Assembly (NCBI GenBank): GCA_005882235.1
Contig: VBCT01000115.1
Coordinates: 1 to 10,654 of the forward strand
Direction of reading: 5' to 3'
From: Betaproteobacteria bacterium
Lineage (GTDB): Bacteria > Pseudomonadota > Gammaproteobacteria > Burkholderiales > SG8-39
Length of the DNA: 10,654 nucleotides
A program made the position numbers and the translations under genes. The notes beneath the pieces are model-generated. The model saw only the letters and a program-made list of their open reading frames with translations. It ran no database searches and was not told the DNA's origin. Positions within the stretch are counted from its first letter, which is position 1, and the number at the start of each line of letters is the position of its first letter. Of this stretch, positions 6,277 through 10,654 are shown one piece after another.

Positions 6277-7553
6277 GCAAGAACGAATCGCTGTTCACAC
6301 GCGCCCAGAAAACCATCCCGGGCGGGGTCAACTCCCCGGTGCGTGCGTTTCGCGCAGTCGGCGGCACACCCCGCTTCATCGTGCGCGGCGAGGGCAGCCG
6401 GATTTGGGACGCCGATGGTCGCGAGTACATCGATTATGTGGGTTCATGGGGACCGCTCGTTCTCGGACACGCGGACCGGGACGTCGTCGCCGCAGTCCGG
6501 GAGGCAGCGGGCCGCGGACTTTCCTTCGGCGCCCCGACCCAGGCCGAGACCGAGATCGCCGAGCAGCTCGCGCGACTCGTACCGGGGCTTGAATTGGTGC
6601 GGTTGGTCAGCTCCGGAACCGAAGCGACCATGTCGGCGCTCCGGCTCGCGCGCGGGGCCAGCGGCCGTAGCTGCATCGTTAAGTTCGAGGGCTGCTATCA
6701 CGGCCACGGAGACAGCCTGCTCGTTAAGGCCGGCTCGGGAGCGCTCACTCTGGGCAATCCGAGTTCGGCTGGCGTAACGCCCGAGACCGCGGCGCAGACG
6801 CTCGTTCTTGACTACAACGATGTGACGGGGCTGGGCGCTGCGTTTCACGAGCTGGGAGATTCCATCGCTTGCGTCATCGTCGAGCCGGTCGCCGGGAACA
6901 TGAATCTGATTGCGCCGCGGCCCGAGTTCCTCGAGCGCCTGCGCGAGCTCTGCACGCAATACGGCGCGGTGCTGATTTTCGATGAAGTGATGACGGGCTT
7001 TCGAGTCGCACTGCGGGGTGCCCAGGAGCTCTACGGAGTGCAAGCGGACCTCGTCACGCTAGGGAAGATAATCGGCGGAGGGATGCCTCTTGGGGCATTC
7101 GGCGGCCGCCGCGACCTCATGGAGAAAATCGCGCCGCTCGGGCCCGTATACCAAGCCGGTACGCTTTCGGGCAATCCGCTCGCGGTAGCTGCAGGACTTG
7201 CGACCCTCAAAAAGCTCGAGGCGCCGGGTTTCTATGAGCGCCTTGCCGGAACAGCGCGCACGTTCTGCGAGGGCTTGGCTTCGGCCGCGCGCAAGCGCGG
7301 CATCGCGTTTTCGGCGCAGTCCGTGGGAGGCATGTTCGGCCTGTATTTTCGCGCCGTGCCGCCTTCGAGCTATGCCGAGGTCATGCAGTGCGACAAAGTG
7401 GCGTTCAACCGCTTCTTCCACGCCATGCTCGAGCGCGGCGTGTACTTGGCGCCGTCTGCATACGAGGCGGGCTTCGTCTCAGCTGAGCACTCTGAGGCGG
7501 ATATCGAAACTACGATTGCAGCGGCAGACGCCGCGTTCCGTTCGATGTTGTAG
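6273..7553 (+). CDS. hemL: HemL, glutamate-1-semialdehyde 2,1-aminomutase
   Basis: A 426-residue PLP enzyme that converts glutamate-1-semialdehyde to 5-aminolevulinate, the entry to heme and other tetrapyrroles by the C5 route. The N-terminal hallmark is IPGGVNSPVRAFRAVGG (15-31), followed by YVGSWGPLVLGHADRDVV (55-72). VSSGTEATMSALRLAR (112-127) binds the cofactor phosphate, KFEGCYHGHGD (137-147) stacks on PLP, and FDEVMTGFR (236-244) supplies the PLP-contacting Asp237. LGKIIGGGMPLGAFGG (263-278) holds the Schiff-base Lys265, the same position as in E. coli. AGTLSGNPLAVAAG (295-308) is also typical. Length is exactly as usual. The start is GTG at 6273, sharing GTGA with the thiE stop, which suggests translation re-initiation. 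The frame has no credible later start before the conserved N-terminus. Confidence 0.97.
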   Translation: MSKNESLFTRAQKTIPGGVNSPVRAFRAVGGTPRFIVRGEGSRIWDADGREYIDYVGSWGPLVLGHADRDVVAAVREAAGRGLSFGAPTQAETEIAEQLARLVPGLELVRLVSSGTEATMSALRLARGASGRSCIVKFEGCYHGHGDSLLVKAGSGALTLGNPSSAGVTPETAAQTLVLDYNDVTGLGAAFHELGDSIACVIVEPVAGNMNLIAPRPEFLERLRELCTQYGAVLIFDEVMTGFRVALRGAQELYGVQADLVTLGKIIGGGMPLGAFGGRRDLMEKIAPLGPVYQAGTLSGNPLAVAAGLATLKKLEAPGFYERLAGTARTFCEGLASAARKRGIAFSAQSVGGMFGLYFRAVPPSSYAEVMQCDKVAFNRFFHAMLERGVYLAPSAYEAGFVSAEHSEADIETTIAAADAAFRSML

Positions 7554-7555
7554 TC

Positions 7556-7579
7556 CCGGGCGTTTCGCATACGCGCCGG
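7556..7579. terminator. Hairpin between the convergent ends of hemL and mgtE
   Basis: The 26-base gap between the two stops can fold: CCGG (7556-7559) plus GCGT (7560-7563) pair with ACGC (7571-7574) and CCGG (7576-7579), with one bulged G at 7575 and a 7-base loop. It would work on either strand, which suits a shared stop for two convergent genes. Neither side has a T-run, so it is not a classical rho-independent terminator. Confidence 0.3.
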
Positions 7580-9025
7580 TCACACCAGGAAAAGCGTCGC
7601 CAAGCCGAGGAAGATAAAAAACCCGCCGCTGTCGGTGATTGCCGTGATCATGACCGAGGAGCCGAGCGCAGGATCGCGCCCAAAGCGCATCATGGTGAGC
7701 GGGATCAGCACTCCGGCGGTCGCGGAAAGAGCGAGGTTCAGCGTCATCGCCGCGGTCATTACCAGACCGAGCGACACCTTCTGATAGAGCCAATAAGCAA
7801 TCAGCCCGAGCGCGCTGCCCCAGATGAGTCCGTTCAGAAGCGAAACGCCCAGCTCTTTTGCGAGCAGCTTCTTCGCGTGCTCCCTTTGCAACTGCCCGAG
7901 CGCGATGGAGCGCACGATCAAGGTGATGGTCTGGTTGCCCGAATTACCGCCGATGCCCGCCACGATCGGCATCAACGCGGCAAGCGCCACCAGTTTCTCG
8001 ATCGAGTGCTCGAAGGCGCCTATCACGCGTGAGGCGAAAAAAGCAGTGACTAGATTGATCGCCAGCCATGACCAGCGGTTCTTCACGCTTGCCCAGACCG
8101 AGGAAAAAACGTCCTCCTCCTCGCGCAACCCGGCCTGCGTGAGGAGCTCGCTCTCGCTCTTGCTGCGGATGAAGTCGACGACCTTGTCCACCGTCACCCT
8201 GCCGACGAGTTTGCCCTGCTCGTCCACGACAGGTGCCGAGACCAAGTCATACCGCTCGAACGCCTTGGCGGCGTCCCGTGCCTTGTCGCCGGATTGGAGC
8301 GTGACGACGTCGCTCACCATGACTTTTCCGACATTGTGCTCGAGTTCGGAAACGATCAGTTTGGAGAGCGGCAGCACGCCCTTCAAGCGCTCGTCCCGGT
8401 CGACGACGAAGATCTGGTCGGTATGGTGCGGCAGCGCGTCGAAGCGCCGCAGGTACCGCGTGACGGTCTCGATCGCGGTGTCCTCGCGCACGCTGACCAC
8501 GTCGAAATCCATGAGGGCGCCGACGGCGTCCTCGGGGTACGACATCGCTGAGCGCAACTGTTCGCGCTCCTCGACCGGCAAGGCCTGGAAGACGTCGTGG
8601 ATGACCCCTTCGGGCAGGTCCGGCGCGAGGTCGGCGATTTCGTCGGCCTCCAGCTGCTCGGCCGCAGCGACGAGCTCCTGCAAATCCATGCTGCGGATGA
8701 GCGTCTCGCGCACCGCATCGGAGGCTTGAAGCAGGATTTCGCCGTCGCGCTCCGCCTTGACGAGGTTCCAGACGACGAGCCGCTCCTCCAGCGGCAGCGA
8801 TTCGAGCACGTACGCGATGTCGGCCGGATGCATGGTGTCGAGCTTCGCGCGAAGTTCGGCGACGTTCTGCCGGTGCACGAGAGATTCCACCAGCTCGTGC
8901 TTTGGCATTTCCTGGCGCTCCACCAGGTGCTCGACCAGGCGGTGCCGCCGCAGGAGCTCTTGAACCTCACGCAGGTCGGCCTGGAGGTCTTCGAGCTCCT
9001 TCTTCGGGCTGAGGGTTTCGATCAT
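7580..9025 (-). CDS. mgtE: MgtE-family magnesium transporter/channel
   Basis: A 481-residue inner-membrane Mg2+ channel gated by cytoplasmic Mg2+. The N domain of helical repeats spans about 35-165 (LDTMHPADIAYVLESLPLEE, 62-81). CBS domain 1 (about 168-228) starts near YPEDAVGALMDFDVVSV, and CBS domain 2 is about 232-290. The plug helix lies before the first membrane segment at about 318. Five membrane segments follow, with MPIVAGIGGNSGNQT (352-366), the MgtE signature at the dimer pore, and ITAITDSGGFF (460-470), whose Asp465 corresponds to the ion-selecting aspartate (Asp432 in Thermus). Length is normal. The ATG at 9025 has AAGG 11 bases upstream; the open frame beyond it reads through the promoter region. 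It is convergent with hemL and divergent from the MFS gene. No Mg2+-sensing leader was recognised. Confidence 0.95.
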   Translation of the reverse strand: MIETLSPKKELEDLQADLREVQELLRRHRLVEHLVERQEMPKHELVESLVHRQNVAELRAKLDTMHPADIAYVLESLPLEERLVVWNLVKAERDGEILLQASDAVRETLIRSMDLQELVAAAEQLEADEIADLAPDLPEGVIHDVFQALPVEEREQLRSAMSYPEDAVGALMDFDVVSVREDTAIETVTRYLRRFDALPHHTDQIFVVDRDERLKGVLPLSKLIVSELEHNVGKVMVSDVVTLQSGDKARDAAKAFERYDLVSAPVVDEQGKLVGRVTVDKVVDFIRSKSESELLTQAGLREEEDVFSSVWASVKNRWSWLAINLVTAFFASRVIGAFEHSIEKLVALAALMPIVAGIGGNSGNQTITLIVRSIALGQLQREHAKKLLAKELGVSLLNGLIWGSALGLIAYWLYQKVSLGLVMTAAMTLNLALSATAGVLIPLTMMRFGRDPALGSSVMITAITDSGGFFIFLGLATLFLV

Positions 9026-9104
9026 GCGAGCCGGCCCTTCGCCGTGAATTGGCTCCCGGGGTTTGCCGCGGACAACGCCCGACGCGCCGCGCGCGGCTGC
9101 GGCG

Positions 9105-9132
9105 ATTCTAGCAGCCGGCTGTATGATGGCGA
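9105..9132 (-). promoter_or_regulatory. Putative mgtE promoter
   Basis: On the minus strand, TAGAAT (9110-9105) matches the -10 consensus at five of six positions. TCGCCA (9132-9127) matches -35 at four of six, at a 16-base spacing. Transcription would start near 9098, leaving a GC-rich leader of about 70 bases before the mgtE ATG. It overlaps the candidate -10 (TATGAT, 9122-9127) of the divergent MFS gene, so the two promoters would lie back to back. Confidence 0.4.
9112..9121. repeat. Perfect 10-base palindrome CAGCCGGCTG in the mgtE-MFS spacer
   Basis: CAGCCGGCTG reads the same on both strands. It fills most of the spacer between the putative -35 and -10 of mgtE and lies immediately upstream of the candidate -10 of the MFS gene. 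Its position would suit an operator acting on both genes, but a 10-base GC palindrome can occur by chance in such DNA. Confidence 0.3.
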
Positions 9133-9147
9133 TAGAAAAATCTCGAC

Positions 9148-10464
9148 GTGACGGCCTCAAATCACTTTGCCGACCAGGTGCGCCCCAGGGAGATTCTCGC
9201 CTGGGCGATGTACGACTTTGCCAACTCGGGTTACACCACGGTCGTGATCACCGCCGTCTTCAACGCGTATTTCGTCTCCGTGATCGCCGGCAACGCGCCT
9301 TGGGCGACCTTCGCGTGGACGGCTACGTTGTCGGTCTCGTACGCAGTAATTCTGCTGACGGGACCGATTCTTGGAGCTTATGCCGACTTGCGTGCCGCAA
9401 AAAAGCGCCTGCTCGTTCTCACCACGGCTGGTTGCGTGATTGCGACCGCCTTGCTCGCGTTCACTGGCCCCGGAACGCTCGCCATTGCGGTAGTGCTGCT
9501 CGTGTTTTCCAACTTCTGCTTCGGCTCGGGGGAAAACCTTATCGCAGCGTTCCTGCCCGAACTTGCCCAGGGCGAATCGCTGGGACGGGTATCGGGTTGG
9601 GGCTGGAGTCTGGGCTATCTGGGCGGGCTTTTGACTCTCGGTCTTTGCCTGGGCTATGTCACCTGGGCGCAGGCTCACGGCCAGGAACCGCAACAATTTG
9701 TGCCCGTCACAATGCTGATCACTGCCGCGATCTTCGCTCTGGCGAGCCTGCCGACTTTCTGGGTGCTCAGGGAGCGCACCCGTCCGACGCCGATCGCCGC
9801 CGGCGAAAACCTGGTGCGGGCGACCTTTGCGCGCCTCGCGCAAACGCTGCGCCAAGCCGCGCGCTATCGAGACCTCGCTCGGTTCCTGGTATGCATCGTC
9901 TTCTATCAGGCGGGGATCCAGACGGTCATCGCGCTGGCTGCGATTTACGCCGAACAGGCGCTCGGCTTCACGACGAAGGATACGATCGCTCTGATCCTGG
10001 TGGTCAACGTGACTGCCGCGGCAGGCGCGTTCGCCTTCGGCAACATCCAGGATCGACTCGGGCATGTACGGACCATTGCCATCACTCTCGTGCTGTGGAT
10101 CGCAACGACCCTGATAGCCTGGTCAGCGTCGGAGTCGGGCCTTTTCTGGGTGGCCGCCAATCTCGCGGGACTGTGCCTCGGTTCCTCGCAGTCGGCCGGC
10201 CGGGCGCTCGTTGGTTACCTGAGCCCTGCTGACAGGCACGCCGAGTTTTTCGGGCTCTGGGGGCTGGCGGTAAAGCTGTCCTCGATTCTGGGGCCGATTA
10301 CCTACGGCTCAGTGACCTGGATGACCGAGGGGAACCATCGCCTCGCCATGCTGGCGACCGGCGGATTCTTCGTTGCCGGCCTTCTCTTGCTGGCGGGGAT
10401 CGACGTCCCCCGCGGCCGACACGCGGCCGAACGGTCCCAGCAACCGTCGTCACGGGAAGACTAG
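9148..10464 (+). CDS. UMF1-family (Atg22-like) MFS transporter
   Basis: A 438-residue polytopic inner-membrane protein with about 12 hydrophobic segments. The UMF1 hallmark AWAMYDFANSGYTTVVITAV (18-37) opens the first helix. LTGPILGAYADLRAAKKR (70-87) is a variant of the MFS loop 2-3 motif. WGWSLGYLGGLLTL (151-164) and the block SQSAGRALVGYLSPADRHAE (347-366) with FFGLWGLAVKLSSILGP are characteristic of this group. A basic loop (about 209-245) separates the two halves, and the tail after residue 419 is hydrophilic. The substrate is not known: yeast Atg22 exports amino acids from the vacuole, but bacterial members are mostly uncharacterised. The start is GTG at 9148, with no strong ribosome-binding site; the next in-frame ATG (Met21) would cut into the family motif. 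It is divergent from mgtE and convergent with mtgA. Confidence 0.88.
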   Translation: MTASNHFADQVRPREILAWAMYDFANSGYTTVVITAVFNAYFVSVIAGNAPWATFAWTATLSVSYAVILLTGPILGAYADLRAAKKRLLVLTTAGCVIATALLAFTGPGTLAIAVVLLVFSNFCFGSGENLIAAFLPELAQGESLGRVSGWGWSLGYLGGLLTLGLCLGYVTWAQAHGQEPQQFVPVTMLITAAIFALASLPTFWVLRERTRPTPIAAGENLVRATFARLAQTLRQAARYRDLARFLVCIVFYQAGIQTVIALAAIYAEQALGFTTKDTIALILVVNVTAAAGAFAFGNIQDRLGHVRTIAITLVLWIATTLIAWSASESGLFWVAANLAGLCLGSSQSAGRALVGYLSPADRHAEFFGLWGLAVKLSSILGPITYGSVTWMTEGNHRLAMLATGGFFVAGLLLLAGIDVPRGRHAAERSQQPSSRED

Positions 10465-10654
10465 GGGACCTGCGCGGCAGACATCTGCGCCAATATGCTC
10501 TCGCTATAGCTCGCCAAATAGGGTGAACTGCGGTTGCGGTCGTAGTAGCGCGGGCGCGGAAGCATGGCAGCGAGGCGCGCAGCTTGCTCGGGTTCCAGAC
10601 CGGCTGCGTCCACGCCGAAGTAGTGGCGTGCGGCCGCTTCGGCCCCGAAGACGT
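10461..10654 (-). CDS. mtgA: MtgA, monofunctional biosynthetic peptidoglycan transglycosylase (C-terminal 63 residues; runs off the right edge)
   Basis: The frame enters from the right edge and ends at TAG (10463-10461). The 63 residues seen read VFGAEAAARHYFGVDAAGLE then PEQAARLAAMLPRPRYYDRN and a short tail ending in QVP. The pattern FGAEAAARxYFG...L...QAARLAAxLPxP is the last conserved block of the family 51 glycosyltransferase domain, which polymerises lipid II into glycan strands at the inner membrane. The chain stops about 30 residues after the LPRPRYYDRN block, with no transpeptidase domain. This identifies the monofunctional MtgA rather than a bifunctional penicillin-binding protein. 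The catalytic glutamates lie outside the window. Its stop codon shares the bases CTAG with that of the convergent MFS gene. Confidence 0.85.
   Translation of the reverse strand, partial: VFGAEAAARHYFGVDAAGLEPEQAARLAAMLPRPRYYDRNRSSPYLASYSESILAQMSAAQVP

Noticed and set aside
7824..8729. 301-residue plus-strand open frame inside mgtE
   Set aside because: Serine/arginine-rich composition without motifs, wholly antisense to a well-recognised MgtE.
9026..9104. Possible Mg2+-sensing leader (M-box) before mgtE
   Set aside because: The leader is only about 70 bases and GC-rich, without M-box elements I can recognise; known M-boxes are longer.
9157..10065. 302-residue minus-strand open frame opposite the MFS gene
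   Set aside because: Low-complexity charged composition and no recognisable domain; antisense shadow of the transporter gene.
9063..10232. 389-residue plus-strand open frame overlapping the MFS gene
   Set aside because: Arg/Gly-rich and without membrane segments; the overlapping frame at 9148-10464 has clear UMF1 motifs.
1..10654. Mobile elements, CRISPR, tRNA/rRNA or defence genes
   Set aside because: No transposase, integrase, repeat array or RNA gene pattern was seen; every gene has a recognised housekeeping, transport or pilus-control family.

Overview
The window is ordinary, gene-dense chromosomal DNA, GC-rich by eye, from what is most likely a betaproteobacterium. The clues are the order rubredoxin-pilG-pilH-pilI-pilJ-pilL, the thiD-thiE-hemL trio next to it, and a Gram-negative mtgA at the right edge. 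No mobile element, CRISPR array, tRNA, rRNA or clear sign of recent transfer was seen. No stretch without a gene exceeds about 230 bases.

Left third (1-4702, minus strand, read right to left): rubredoxin, then pilG, pilH, pilI, pilJ and the start of pilL/chpA, which runs off the left edge. The five pil genes form a tight operon with gaps of 10-35 bases. They encode the Chp/Pil chemosensory pathway that controls type IV pilus extension and retraction (twitching) and, in well-studied species, cAMP and surface sensing. PilJ is the receptor, PilI the CheW-like coupler, PilL the CheA-like kinase, and PilG and PilH the two response regulators. The pilK methyltransferase gene, found between pilJ and chpA in Pseudomonas, is missing here.

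Middle (4791-7553, plus strand): thiD, thiE and hemL run divergently from rubredoxin. ThiD and ThiE supply the pyrimidine kinase and coupling steps of thiamin phosphate synthesis. HemL makes 5-aminolevulinate for heme and other tetrapyrroles. The reading frames overlap (26 bases, then 4 bases), so they are probably co-transcribed and translationally coupled.

Right third: mgtE (minus, 7580-9025) is a Mg2+ channel/transporter convergent with hemL. Divergent from it is a UMF1-family MFS transporter (plus, 9148-10464). The C-terminal end of mtgA, a peptidoglycan glycosyltransferase, enters from the right edge on the minus strand, and its stop codon overlaps that of the MFS gene.

I found no undescribed system. 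The points most worth checking are small: an inverted repeat around a putative pilG promoter, a rubredoxin without a visible Shine-Dalgarno site heading the chemosensory cluster, a long proline-rich N-terminal tail on PilJ, and a perfect palindrome between the divergent mgtE and MFS genes.
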